From SIRX01 sp965214475 (lineage in GTDB: Bacteria; Actinomycetota; Rubrobacteria; Rubrobacterales; Rubrobacteraceae): a stretch of DNA of 64,000 nucleotides. The DNA lies in contig OZ243953.1 of NCBI GenBank assembly GCA_965214475.1, positions 620,001-684,000 on the forward strand, in the 5' to 3' direction. Positions 9,234 to 18,010 of the stretch are shown here, in pieces. Within the stretch, counting starts at the first letter, position 1; every line of letters starts with the position of its first letter. The position numbers and the translations under genes were made by a program. The notes under the pieces are model-generated. The model ran no database searches. It saw only the letters and a program-made list of their open reading frames with translations, and was not told the DNA's origin.

Positions 9234-10334
9234 CTAGCGTCCGGCTTTCTCTTTGGCTTCAAGGAACTTATCGTAGCTTTTGGTAAAGAAGTGTTCTTCC
9301 CCGTCTTTCTTTAAGACATAGTAGAGGTGATCCGTCTCGGCAGGCTCGGTGGCGGCTTTCAATGACGCCAGGCTCGGGCTGGCGATGGGGCCGGGCGGAA
9401 GTCCGGGGTTTTTGTAGGTGTTGTATGGTGACTCTATTTCCAGATCCTCAAGTGAGAGCCTCTCCTTCGGCTCACCCCGCGCGTACTGGATGGTAGCGTC
9501 TATCTGAAGGGGCATGTTCTGTTTCAGACGGTTGTAGATCACGGACGCCACCAGCGGCCCTTCCTCCGGATTCGCCGCCTCGCGCTCTATAAGAGAGGCT
9601 ACGATGACCAGCTCGTACTCACTGAGATTCAGTCCGTTCCCAACCTCAGAAAAACCCAGGTTCTGGGTTTCGATGAGATACTGTTCCAGCATCCGATTTA
9701 CCACCTGGGATGCGCTGGCACCTTTCTCGAACTCGTACTGCTTCGGAAAGAGATAGCCTTCCGTCGTTTCGATATCCTGGTTGTTGAGAAAGGCGTAACC
9801 ATAATCCGTCTGCCGGGCCGCCGCTTCGAATTCATCAGCACTAATATTGCTCTGTTCCGAGGCCGCCTGCGCGGTTTGTTCGATGGTCAGGCCTTCAGGG
9901 ATAGTCAGTGTAAAGGTAGGAGGTGGTTTGTCAGAGGTCAACTCGGCCATGATCTCCTCGCCATCCGTGCCTGGAGCGAAAGTATAGTCACCCGGTTTGA
10001 TCTGCGTGCCTCCGCCTTCGAGCCGGGCTTCGATCTTGAATGCCGTGGCACTCTCTATAGCGCCGGCCTCTTTGAGCTTGTCCGCCACGAGGGCCAGGGT
10101 ATCGCCTTCGGCGACCGTGATCTTCGCCGGCTCGCCACTGGAGACGCTATCGCTCGTGGCGGTCGTGTAGATCAGGTAGATAATGCCAAGCACTCCGGCT
10201 AACAGCAAAAGGCCGATCAAAGTTGCGAACGTGCGCGACCTCTGTTTGCGTTCGGCTTTTGAATAGGCACCACCCAATACGTCGAGGTGGTTATCTTGGT
10301 TGTTGCTGTTCCGGTTGTCTCTCGCACGTTTCAA
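9234..10334 (-). CDS. mltG: Endolytic murein transglycosylase MltG (YceG family)
   Basis: 366 residues: a short cytoplasmic tail rich in Arg/Lys/Asn, one transmembrane helix (about 37-57), a LysM-like segment (71-120, AEGDTLALVADKL), then the YceG catalytic domain. The catalytic Glu is E250 in ASLIEREA, followed by NPEEGPLVASVIYNRL. The enzyme cleaves nascent glycan strands at the outer face of the membrane and is thought to terminate their growth. Its ATG overlaps the end of ruvX by 4 bp; the alaS-ruvX-mltG-aroE order is a common Gram-positive arrangement. Confidence 0.95.
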   Translation of the reverse strand: MKRARDNRNSNNQDNHLDVLGGAYSKAERKQRSRTFATLIGLLLLAGVLGIIYLIYTTATSDSVSSGEPAKITVAEGDTLALVADKLKEAGAIESATAFKIEARLEGGGTQIKPGDYTFAPGTDGEEIMAELTSDKPPPTFTLTIPEGLTIEQTAQAASEQSNISADEFEAAARQTDYGYAFLNNQDIETTEGYLFPKQYEFEKGASASQVVNRMLEQYLIETQNLGFSEVGNGLNLSEYELVIVASLIEREAANPEEGPLVASVIYNRLKQNMPLQIDATIQYARGEPKERLSLEDLEIESPYNTYKNPGLPPGPIASPSLASLKAATEPAETDHLYYVLKKDGEEHFFTKSYDKFLEAKEKAGR

Positions 10335-10765
10335 GTATTGTTCCGGGCATCGAGGTGCTCCTGCAACATATGGGCGGCAGCGAGATGATCCACCCTTTCT
10401 CGGGCTTTGCCGCGCTTTTTCTTACCCGTTCCAGTGCTGGCGAAAGCCAGTTTAGTCGTCAACCGTTCATCTCTCTCGACGAACTGCACCGTAGAAAACT
10501 CCGTTCTTAGCGCTTCGATCCTTTTCAGCACGCGCTGCGCTTGAAAGCCAATTTCCCCGGCCAAAGTTCTTGGGACACCGACGATCACCGTCGAGATCCC
10601 CTCTTCTCTCACGAGATTTTCAAGATATTCATCGAGCTGTCCGCTAGGCACGATCTCCACGGGCCGGGCGAGCGTAGCTCCGGGGTCCGACATGGCGACG
10701 CCGGTCCTTACTTCTCCGAGGTCTAGGGCGACGATACGCCCGGAATTTTCCTCCGAGCCCTGCAA
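10331..10765 (-). CDS. ruvX: Holliday junction resolvase-like protein RuvX (YqgF family)
   Basis: 144 residues. The RNase H-like fold is recognised from IVALDLGEVRTGVAMSD (about 11-27), VGVPRTLAGEIGFQA and the C-terminal FVERDERLTT and RVDHLAAAHMLQEHLD segments, which carry the acidic residues of the active site. Family roles are Holliday junction resolution and pre-16S rRNA 5'-end processing. The start is TTG, three bases after the alaS stop, with AAGG next to it; no better start exists before the first beta strand. Confidence 0.92.
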   Translation of the reverse strand: MQGSEENSGRIVALDLGEVRTGVAMSDPGATLARPVEIVPSGQLDEYLENLVREEGISTVIVGVPRTLAGEIGFQAQRVLKRIEALRTEFSTVQFVERDERLTTKLAFASTGTGKKKRGKARERVDHLAAAHMLQEHLDARNNT

Positions 10766-10768
10766 CCT

Positions 10769-13420
10769 TTAGCTACCGGACGCGCCCGAAAGCTTCTGCT
10801 CTAGAACTTCTTTTACCTTTGACAACGCCTCGGGGATAGCTGTAAGGTCTCCGCCACCGGCCTGGGCCATTGTGGGGCTACCGCCGCCTCCGCCGCCCAG
10901 CACCCCGGATGCTTCTTTGACGATATCCCCGGCGCCCACTTTAGAAGATACGTCGGGGTGAAAGTTGGCGATCAAAACGGCTTTGCCGTCCAGTTCTGCC
11001 GCGAGCACGACGGCGGAAGGGCCATCCAAGCGATTTTTGATGTCGTCCGATATCTGACGCAGTCCCTTGACGTCCGCGGCTACTACCTGTTCGGCCACCA
11101 CCTTTGTCCCATTGACCGCCCCGGCATTTTCGACGAGGGAGCCCACTTCTTCGAGCCCGGCTCTCAGTGCTTGTGCGCGGGACGACTCCCGCGCCTCTTG
11201 CACTTCCTCGCGCAGGCCGTTGACCGCTTCCGGTAGATGCTCCACATCCACCCTCAGTTCCTCTGAAATTTCCTCGGCCTTCTCGGTCGCGCCCAGCAAG
11301 TAGTAGAGGGCTTCACGACCGGTGAGAACCTCGATCCGGTAGAGGTCCGCGCCGTGCTTGCGGTTGGAGAGGATCTTGAAGGTCCCAACCTCCGCCGTTC
11401 CCCGAACGTGCGTGCCGCCGCATAGCTCGCGTGAAAAACCGTCTACCTCGACTACCCGGACCAAGTCGCCGTACTTTTCCCCGAAGAGCATCATAGCGCC
11501 AAGGTTGCGGGCTTCTTCCAGCGTCGTGTTGAAGTAACGGATGGGCTGATTCTCGGTGATCTTGAGTAGGCCAAGTTCTTGAATACGTCGGAGGTCTTCG
11601 TCTGTAACCTTCCCCGCGTACCGGTAGTCGAAGCGGAGCCGGTCGGGGCCAACGTAGCTTCCGGCTTGCACCACGTCCCGGCCAAGCACGGCCCGTAACG
11701 CCCAGTGCAGAATGTGCGTCGCGGTATGGTTTGCCTCTATTTGCTGTCGGCGGACGCGGTTTATGGAGGCCGTTACGTTATCACCGGCCTCGAAATCTCC
11801 ACGCTCCACCCGCGCCCGGAGCACCTGGTAGTCTCCGGCGGGTATGGAGTCCAAGACCTCTAACTGGCCGCGGTCAGAGGTGATCCAGCCCTCGTCCGCA
11901 ACCTGACCGCCACCCGTGGCGTAGAACGGGTTCTCGACGATCACCACGTACAGCTCATCCGACGCATCCGGCACCGGACCCACGGCGGCTATCTGAGTAT
12001 CTACCTGTTCTCTCTCATATCCCACAAAACGGCTTTTTATCTGCTCGTCCCGGAAGGCGGCGACCACCCGCTCGTATCCCTGCATCGCGTCCCGTGCCCG
12101 TTCGCGCTGCTCTTGCATAGCCTTCTCGAACCCCGCCTCGTCCAGAGAGATACCCTTGTCGGCCAACACCTCCCGCGTAACCTCTATCGGGAAACCGTAA
12201 GTGTCATGAAGGGTGAACGCCACCTCACCAGGGAAATTGCCCCCTGCTACACGATCGATCTCAGCCTCCAGATACCCCATTCCCGAATCGTAGATTTCTA
12301 CAAAGCGACCGGCTTCTTGCTCCACGATGCGGCGGATGTTGTCCCTAGCGCCCTTTAGCTCCTCATAGAACTCGCCCATATAATCCACGACCGTCTCTAC
12401 CACTTCGGCGAGCTGGACAGGGTTCATGCCCAACCGCGAGTAAGCCTGAAGCGCCGTCCGGCGTATTATGCGGCGAAGTACGTATTCCCGGCGCTGGTTT
12501 CCGGGTCTCACGCCGTCCGCGATGAGAAAGGCGATGCTCCTCGAATGGTCGGCTAGGATGCGTAGCGCACGATCCGTACCCTCCGAATCACCCAGGCTGA
12601 CGCCGCTGTGTTGCTGGGCCTTTTGGAAGAGTGGCTCATAGAGATCCGTGTCGTAGACGGAGCGTACGTTTTGCACCGCTGCGGTCATGCGCTCCAGGCC
12701 CATACCGGTATCTATCCCGGTCTTGCCCAGCAGCACGAGCGAGCCGTCCCGGCGCTGCTCGTACTGGTTGAAGACCAGGTTCCAAATCTCCAGAAAGCGT
12801 GGGTCTCCGTCCTCGCCCCCGGGGCCGTAGCGGGCATCCTGTAGAGGATCGCCAAGACCGTATTCTTCGCCGTAGTCGTAGTAGACCTCGGAGCATGGGC
12901 CGCAGGGTCCTGTCTCTCCCGGTGGCCCCCACCAGTTCTCGCTTTTGGGTAGGCCGAAGATCTTATGCTCCGGTACGCCAACGTCCATCCAGTGTTCTTT
13001 AGCCTCCAAATCCTCGGGAGCGTCCTCGTCACCCTCGAAGATCGTGATCCAGAGCCGGTCCGGGGAAATCCCATATTCTTCTGTCAGAAGTTCCCAGCCC
13101 CACTCGATGGCTTCTTTTTTGAAGTAGTCACCGAAAGAGAAGTTTCCCATCATCTCGAAGAACGTCAGGTGGGTGTCGTCACCGACTTCTTCTATGTCGT
13201 TCTGTTTGCCGCCCGCCCGCATGCACTTTTGGGCGCTGGCGGCGCGCGGTGTGGGCGGTTTTTCCTGTCCGGTGAAGTACGTTATGAACTGCTGCATTCC
13301 AGCGGTGGTGAGCAGCACGGTAGGGTCGTTGTGGGGTATCAAGGAGGAACTCGGGTAGGTCCGATGCCCGCGCTCCTCAAAGAAGCTCAGGAACTTTTGG
13401 CGGATGTCATTACTATTCAT
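10769..13420 (-). CDS. alaS: Alanyl-tRNA synthetase
   Basis: 883 residues, full length. The catalytic domain begins with SNDIRQKFLSFFEERGH; the editing domain carries the HTATHILH zinc motif and the CGGTHVRGTAEVG motif; the C-terminal C-Ala domain ends in a glycine-rich GGGGGGSPTMAQAGG segment that is characteristic of AlaS. It charges tRNA-Ala and hydrolyses Ser/Gly mischarging. No T-box leader is visible in the 34 bp between it and the upstream sigma factor gene, so it is probably transcribed with that operon. Confidence 0.97.
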   Translation of the reverse strand: MNSNDIRQKFLSFFEERGHRTYPSSSLIPHNDPTVLLTTAGMQQFITYFTGQEKPPTPRAASAQKCMRAGGKQNDIEEVGDDTHLTFFEMMGNFSFGDYFKKEAIEWGWELLTEEYGISPDRLWITIFEGDEDAPEDLEAKEHWMDVGVPEHKIFGLPKSENWWGPPGETGPCGPCSEVYYDYGEEYGLGDPLQDARYGPGGEDGDPRFLEIWNLVFNQYEQRRDGSLVLLGKTGIDTGMGLERMTAAVQNVRSVYDTDLYEPLFQKAQQHSGVSLGDSEGTDRALRILADHSRSIAFLIADGVRPGNQRREYVLRRIIRRTALQAYSRLGMNPVQLAEVVETVVDYMGEFYEELKGARDNIRRIVEQEAGRFVEIYDSGMGYLEAEIDRVAGGNFPGEVAFTLHDTYGFPIEVTREVLADKGISLDEAGFEKAMQEQRERARDAMQGYERVVAAFRDEQIKSRFVGYEREQVDTQIAAVGPVPDASDELYVVIVENPFYATGGGQVADEGWITSDRGQLEVLDSIPAGDYQVLRARVERGDFEAGDNVTASINRVRRQQIEANHTATHILHWALRAVLGRDVVQAGSYVGPDRLRFDYRYAGKVTDEDLRRIQELGLLKITENQPIRYFNTTLEEARNLGAMMLFGEKYGDLVRVVEVDGFSRELCGGTHVRGTAEVGTFKILSNRKHGADLYRIEVLTGREALYYLLGATEKAEEISEELRVDVEHLPEAVNGLREEVQEARESSRAQALRAGLEEVGSLVENAGAVNGTKVVAEQVVAADVKGLRQISDDIKNRLDGPSAVVLAAELDGKAVLIANFHPDVSSKVGAGDIVKEASGVLGGGGGGSPTMAQAGGGDLTAIPEALSKVKEVLEQKLSGASGS

Positions 13421-13454
13421 GGCTAGAGTATTGTACTTTTTAGGCGAGGTTTTT

Positions 13455-14225
13455 CTAGTGGTTGTGCTCTATCTGGCTCAACTCCGCACGCAGGTCATCC
13501 AGTGCGCGTCGGAGTAGGCGGGAAACGTGCATCTGGCTGACGCCGATTTGGCCGGCAATCTCCGTCTGGGTCTTACCCTCGTTGAAACGGAGTTTGAGTA
13601 TCTGCTGCTGCTGGCCTTTGAGTCCGTCTATAGCTTTCTGAAGCAGTATTTTATCTTCCAGTCCTTCTATCGGAGAGTTCTCGTCGGCCTGTAAATCTAC
13701 GATAGTGTCGCTGTCGGAGTCCGACTGGTTTATTGGGGCGTCGAGGCTGGCGGTATTATACGCCCGCCCCAGGGCGAGCGCCTCGATGACGCTTTCTTCG
13801 TGGGCTTCCAGCTTTTCGGCCAACTCGGGTACGGTCGGCGAACGTCCCGTGCGGACGGTTTCGTCCCGGATCATATCTCTCGCCGATTGGCGCAACTCTT
13901 GGAGACCCCTCGGCACCCGCATTGACCAGCCCTTGTCCCGGAAGTAACGCTTGATCTCCCCTAAGATGTTGGGCGTGGCGTAGGTAGAAAACTCTATTTT
14001 CCGATCCAGATCGAAGCGATCCACAGCCTTTATGAGCCCGACCGAACCGACCTGTACGAGGTCATCCAAAGGCTCTCCACGACCGGCGAACTTGCGGGCC
14101 AAAAACTCGACCAGGGGCATTTGCTCGCGGATTACCTGTGCCCGCGCCCGCTGATCGTCTTCTTCGTGGTACCGCTTGAGCAGTTGACGGGTACGCGCTT
14201 TGTCCGGGCGCCGGTATCGACTCAT
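13455..14225 (-). CDS. RNA polymerase sigma factor, SigB/SigF family (group 3)
   Basis: 256 residues with region 2 (LARKFAGRGEPLDDLVQVGSVGLIKAVDRFD, about 43-73, then STYATPNILGEIKRYFRDKGW), region 3 (VPRGLQELRQ onward) and region 4 (LKLRFNEGKTQTEIAGQIGVSQMHVSRLLRRAL near the C-terminus). The pattern matches the stress/sporulation SigB/SigF/SpoIIAC class, not ECF factors. Its start overlaps the end of the upstream RsbW-like gene by 4 bp, the arrangement of rsbW-sigB and spoIIAB-spoIIAC. Candidate roles are general stress or osmotic response; no target promoter was identified. Confidence 0.93.
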   Translation of the reverse strand: MSRYRRPDKARTRQLLKRYHEEDDQRARAQVIREQMPLVEFLARKFAGRGEPLDDLVQVGSVGLIKAVDRFDLDRKIEFSTYATPNILGEIKRYFRDKGWSMRVPRGLQELRQSARDMIRDETVRTGRSPTVPELAEKLEAHEESVIEALALGRAYNTASLDAPINQSDSDSDTIVDLQADENSPIEGLEDKILLQKAIDGLKGQQQQILKLRFNEGKTQTEIAGQIGVSQMHVSRLLRRALDDLRAELSQIEHNH

Positions 14226-14509
14226 GCCACGAGTTCGACTACCGTACGCCAGATTGATTCGTCATCGCTGCCGTCGTTGGGATCTTCGACTTCAGCAACG
14301 ACACCTTCTTCCGCCAGATAAAAACGATAGCGGGTCGTTTCTTCCCCAGAGTGGAGGCTTTCGAGCAGCTCGGTCGCCTCATCTAGGCCGCCGACCCCGA
14401 TCCTGGCGCGCGTTACCATCCCGGTTAAGATGAGTCCTACGCAGGGGCGCACCTCGACCGCGGGCGGCACCTCCAGGTACACGTACTCGGGAGCTTCTAC
14501 GTGGGTCAA
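14222..14509 (-). CDS. Small protein, possibly a degenerate RsbW/SpoIIAB-like anti-sigma factor
   Basis: 95 residues, no family recognised with certainty. The order of elements resembles the RsbW/SpoIIAB kinase fold: an opening strand (YVYLEVPPAVEVRP, 9-22), a helix (VGLILTGMVTRARIGVGGLDEA), a second helix (ELLESLH), then strands RYRFYLA and VVAEVEDPNDG, where RsbW has its VxDxGxG box. The N-box Asn and the glycine-rich ATP lid of active kinases are missing. The gene is coupled by 4-bp overlaps to both neighbours, immediately ahead of the SigB/SigF-type sigma gene, exactly where an anti-sigma factor normally sits. The anti-sigma role is inference. Confidence 0.6.
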   Translation of the reverse strand: MTHVEAPEYVYLEVPPAVEVRPCVGLILTGMVTRARIGVGGLDEATELLESLHSGEETTRYRFYLAEEGVVAEVEDPNDGSDDESIWRTVVELVA

Positions 14510-14856
14510 GCCTTCTCCTCGTCCGGCCAGTAGATTTGCTGTGTGTCGCCTTCGTGAAGTGGTCCGCGGGCAGACTCCGGCAACGGATTTTCTTCTGGAC
14601 GGGCTGCCGGATCAACCTCTGCAGCGCGGGTCGAATGGTCTCCACCATGGGCTTCCAGGTCACGGAGTATCTCTTCCCGGCGGCTGGTGGAAGCCTCCCG
14701 AGCCGCCGTAACCGCACTCCCGAAGCGGCGGCGAACGGCATCCGGTAGGTCCCGGGCAGTTTTTGGTAGCTGCTTACGGACTTCTTCATTCGTCGCGTAC
14801 ACCGTACTGGCTACCCCGATAACGGCCCCGGCGACGAGTTTGCCCCAACCAGCCAT
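14506..14856 (-). CDS. Small membrane-anchored YtxH-like protein
   Basis: 116 residues. The N-terminus (WGKLVAGAVIGVASTVYA, about 4-21) is a short Gly/Ala-rich membrane segment as in YtxH-type general stress proteins. A charged amphipathic helical stretch follows (EEVRKQLPKTARDL to about 65), then a polar, probably disordered tail. The assignment to YtxH rests on architecture, and the usual APxSGxETR signature is not intact. It is coupled by a 4-bp overlap to the RsbW-like gene and lies 3 bp after the DUF948 gene. In Bacillus the ytxG-ytxH pair is sigma-B dependent, which suits this neighbourhood. Confidence 0.6.
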   Translation of the reverse strand: MAGWGKLVAGAVIGVASTVYATNEEVRKQLPKTARDLPDAVRRRFGSAVTAAREASTSRREEILRDLEAHGGDHSTRAAEVDPAARPEENPLPESARGPLHEGDTQQIYWPDEEKA

Positions 14857-14859
14857 GCG

Positions 14860-15249
14860 CTACTCCTCCCCCGTGCTCTTGCTCTCGCTACTTTCACGCC
14901 CGAAAAAGGTGCTAACGCCCCGGGAAAAACCGGCCGTGGCCGAAGAGATCCCGATAACCCCATTGCGAACCCCTTTTGTTATGACGGTCGTCGTCTGATC
15001 CAACTCATCAGTAATGCCGGCCACGTCCCCGACAGCCGTGTCGAGCTGCGAGAGCTGACTGTTTATGTTGTCCACCGTTGTATGGGTTTTTCCGATAAGC
15101 GGCACAACCTCTTCTGACACCTCTTTGATAGTGTCTTCCGTCGTAGAGAAGATACTCGCCAGCCGGAAGAACATGAACGCCAAGACGAAGAAAGCAACCG
15201 CGAGGCCAAGGAATAACAGTCCCTTCGCCAACTCTACAAAACCTTCCAA
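14860..15249 (-). CDS. DUF948 (YtxG-like) membrane protein
   Basis: 129 residues: an N-terminal membrane helix (LLFLGLAVAFFVLAFMFFRL, about 11-30) and then a long helical periplasmic or cytoplasmic segment (TTEDTIKEVSEEVVPLI...TVDNINSQLSQLDTAVGDV) with heptad-like spacing, the DUF948 pattern of Bacillus YtxG. The molecular function of the family is unknown. It is the first gene of the compact DUF948-YtxH-RsbW-like-sigma operon and is separated from mnmA by 75 bp, which leaves room for a promoter. Confidence 0.8.
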   Translation of the reverse strand: MEGFVELAKGLLFLGLAVAFFVLAFMFFRLASIFSTTEDTIKEVSEEVVPLIGKTHTTVDNINSQLSQLDTAVGDVAGITDELDQTTTVITKGVRNGVIGISSATAGFSRGVSTFFGRESSESKSTGEE

Positions 15250-15324
15250 ACTTACCGCACCTCCAACGCAGGCTTCCGAAAGAACTCATTATACTCTTGC
15301 CCCACGGTCGTCACACCGTCCAGA

Positions 15325-16791
15325 CTACGTCTCCAGCCGGGCCACCACCCCGCCGCCGACGACCCGCTCACCGTCACCGGTGTAGAAGACCGCGGACTGA
15401 CCCGGCGCGACCCGGTGCGTGGGGTCTTCGAGGTGGGCCATCCATTCACCTTCTCCATAATCTTCTATCTCACAGGGTACAGGCCCGCTGTTGTATCGCA
15501 ACTGTACAAATCGGCACTCGCTGGGGTCCAGAAACCAGTTGAGGTCCTTTACCCGCACCTCGGTTACTTCGAGGTCCTCCTGACGCCCGACGACAACCTG
15601 CTGAGTCTGCGGGCGAACCTCGGTAACGTAGAGTGGGGTCGGGGCCGAGACGCCGATGCCGCGCCGCTGTCCGATCGTGAAGTCCACGACACCAGCGTGC
15701 CGCCCTAGCACCTCACCTTTCGTATCGACTACCTCACCGGGCTCCGCAGAGACCTTTTTCCGGACAAACTTCCTGTAATTGCCGTCCGGGATAAAGCAGA
15801 TGTCCTGGCTTTCGGGTGTGTACGCAACAGCTAGGCCCGTATCCTCGGCGATCCGCCGCACCTCCGTCTTTTTGTAATCACCCAGCGGGAACACCGTGCG
15901 CGCCAGCAGTTCCTTTGGCATCGGCCACAGGACGTAGGTCTGATCCTTGCTCTCATCCTCTGCCCGGGCGAGCGCCGGTCCCTCGGCAACCCGACAATAG
16001 TGCCCCGTGGCGACGTGATAAAACCCTAGTCGGTCGGCCAGAAAGGCCGCCGCATGGAACTTGACGTGCGCGTTGCACGCCACGCACGGGTTCGGCGTCC
16101 GGCCTGCAGCGTAAGAACCGACGAAATCCTGCATAACCCGCTGGTTGAACAGGTCTTTCAGGTTGAGCGTAAAGTGTGGCAGCCCCATCCGGTGCGCCGT
16201 GTCGCGGGCGAAGAGTACCGTATCCGGCGAACAACAAGACCGGCTCCCCTTCTCACCGTCATGCAGCCGGAACGTCACTGTAGCCACGTCAAAGCCAGAT
16301 TCCTTGAGCAGCAACGCCGTCACCGCCGAGTCTACACCGCCACTCATGGCCGCAACAACGGTTTTGTCGCCACCTACCCCGTTACCTTCGTAGCCCTCCG
16401 TTAGCATCGCTCCCGCCGTTCGGTTCAGGTAGTCCTCGAAGGCTTTGTGCAACGCATCCAAAGTCAGGGTGAGGGCGTGTTCCTTGCCGGCCGGCAACGG
16501 TCCACCGAGAGCACTTTCGAGGTCTGCGCGGGAGATCCGTGCAGCCTCCAGAAGCGACTTGCCATCGACCAACTCCGCCAGCGCCGAGCCGGCAGCAATG
16601 CACGCCACACACCCGTAGGCTTTGTAGCGTACTTCCTCCAAGACCTCGTTGCGGACACTAAGCGTAAAACGGGCCACGTCTCCACATGCGTCGTAGCCGG
16701 ATTCCCCGACACCGTTAGGCTCAGTTAAATCACCTACATGCCGGGGCCGGACTAGATGCTCTATTACTTCCGGGTTATAACCACGTTCCAT
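15325..16791 (-). CDS. mnmA: IscU/NifU-like domain fused to tRNA-specific 2-thiouridylase MnmA
   Basis: 488 residues; ordinary MnmA has about 360-370. Residues 1-125 form an IscU-like domain with C36 (DACGD), C61 and C64 (GCVAC) and H105; the third scaffold cysteine, expected directly after H105, is Ala106. Residues 143-488 are MnmA: PP-loop SGGVDS (150-155), SCC (185-187), NPCVACN (235-240, C236/C239) and SQDICF with C332. It makes the 2-thio group of wobble uridine 34 in tRNAs for Lys, Glu and Gln. A CxxC plus distal Cys arrangement is seen in MnmA proteins proposed to carry an Fe-S cluster. iscS lies 6 bp upstream. Confidence 0.95.
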   Translation of the reverse strand: MERGYNPEVIEHLVRPRHVGDLTEPNGVGESGYDACGDVARFTLSVRNEVLEEVRYKAYGCVACIAAGSALAELVDGKSLLEAARISRADLESALGGPLPAGKEHALTLTLDALHKAFEDYLNRTAGAMLTEGYEGNGVGGDKTVVAAMSGGVDSAVTALLLKESGFDVATVTFRLHDGEKGSRSCCSPDTVLFARDTAHRMGLPHFTLNLKDLFNQRVMQDFVGSYAAGRTPNPCVACNAHVKFHAAAFLADRLGFYHVATGHYCRVAEGPALARAEDESKDQTYVLWPMPKELLARTVFPLGDYKKTEVRRIAEDTGLAVAYTPESQDICFIPDGNYRKFVRKKVSAEPGEVVDTKGEVLGRHAGVVDFTIGQRRGIGVSAPTPLYVTEVRPQTQQVVVGRQEDLEVTEVRVKDLNWFLDPSECRFVQLRYNSGPVPCEIEDYGEGEWMAHLEDPTHRVAPGQSAVFYTGDGERVVGGGVVARLET

Positions 16792-16797
16792 TAAGTT

Positions 16798-17961
16798 TCA
16801 GACCTCGATCTTCGTATAGACAGGAGAGAGTCGCCGGAGTTGATCCACAGCCCCGGAAAAGACTTCTACAAAGCCTTCGACTTCTTCCAAAGTATTATCT
16901 TTACCAACGGTTACCCTTACAGCCGAGAATGCTTCCCGATCTTCGCGGCCCATTGCCAGCAGCACTGGCGAGGCTTTGTGGCCCCCCGAAGCACAGGCCG
17001 AGCCGCTCCCGATAGCATAGCCTGCCACGTCGCATAGCAGCACGAGCCCCTCCGCCTCGACTCCTTCGACAGCGAGATGAACGTTGTTCGGGAGCCGCTC
17101 GTCGGGATGGCCGTTCAGCCGCACTCCGGGTATAGATGTTAGGGCAGTGATCAGACGGTCTCTCGATTCTTGCTCATGTCGGGCTCGCTGCTCCAATTCC
17201 TCACCGGCCAGCCGGGATGCCTCACCGAAGCCGACGATGTCCGCCACGTTTTCGGTGCCGCTCCTCAAGCCCCGCTCCTGGCCTCCACCAAAGACGACCG
17301 GCTCCAGCCCGACGCCTTCACGCACGTACAGCGCCCCAACGCCTTGCGGACCGTAGAGCTTGTGGGACGAGAGCGCGAGCGTCGAGACCGGGACATCGCA
17401 TACGTCTATCGGGAGCCGTCCTGCGGCCTGTACCGCGTCGGTGTGGAAGGGCACGCCGCGCTCTGCGCAGAGGTTCGCCAGTTCTTCTACTGGCTGCACC
17501 GTGCCGACCTCATTGTTGGCCCACACAACGGCAACCAGCGCCGTGTCCGAGCGCAAAGAGCGGGTGAGATCCCCCGCACTGACCCGTCCATCTCTATCTA
17601 CAGCGAGACTTTCCACTTCGTAGCCGGCTGATTTCAGATGGTTGGCGGGTTCACTAACAGCGGCGTGCTCGACGGCAGAGATCAAGACGTGCCGCTTATC
17701 ACCAGCGGCTCGGGCGAGCCCCAGCACAGCCAGGTTGTCCGACTCGGTGCCGCCGGAGGTAAACACTATCTCTTGAGGGGTGGCTCCTATAAGCGCTGCC
17801 ACGGATCTACGGGCTTTTTCGACGGCGTCGTGGGCCGCTGCGCCCGGTGCGTGCAGCGAGGATGGATTTCCCCGCTCTCGCAAATGTGGCAGCATAGCTT
17901 CTAGCACTCGTGAGTCGAGTGGAGTGGTGGCAGCGTTGTCTAGATAAACTGTTTCGGGCAT
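16798..17961 (-). CDS. iscS: Cysteine desulfurase (IscS/NifS family)
   Basis: 387 residues, class V aminotransferase fold with PLP. Signatures are YLDNAATTPLD (6-16), H99 stacking over PLP in SAVEHAAV, Schiff-base Lys201 in LSSHKLYGPQGVG, and the catalytic loop Cys323 in GSGSACASGG. It removes sulfur from cysteine to feed Fe-S cluster assembly and tRNA thiolation. It ends 6 bp before the IscU-MnmA fusion gene, so donor, scaffold domain and thiolase are made together. No IscR-type regulator is adjacent. Confidence 0.96.
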   Translation of the reverse strand: MPETVYLDNAATTPLDSRVLEAMLPHLRERGNPSSLHAPGAAAHDAVEKARRSVAALIGATPQEIVFTSGGTESDNLAVLGLARAAGDKRHVLISAVEHAAVSEPANHLKSAGYEVESLAVDRDGRVSAGDLTRSLRSDTALVAVVWANNEVGTVQPVEELANLCAERGVPFHTDAVQAAGRLPIDVCDVPVSTLALSSHKLYGPQGVGALYVREGVGLEPVVFGGGQERGLRSGTENVADIVGFGEASRLAGEELEQRARHEQESRDRLITALTSIPGVRLNGHPDERLPNNVHLAVEGVEAEGLVLLCDVAGYAIGSGSACASGGHKASPVLLAMGREDREAFSAVRVTVGKDNTLEEVEGFVEVFSGAVDQLRRLSPVYTKIEV

Positions 17962-18010
17962 GACGAGCCTAGTTTAACTTACAAAGACTGGATTTCAGTG
18001 GTATTTCAGC

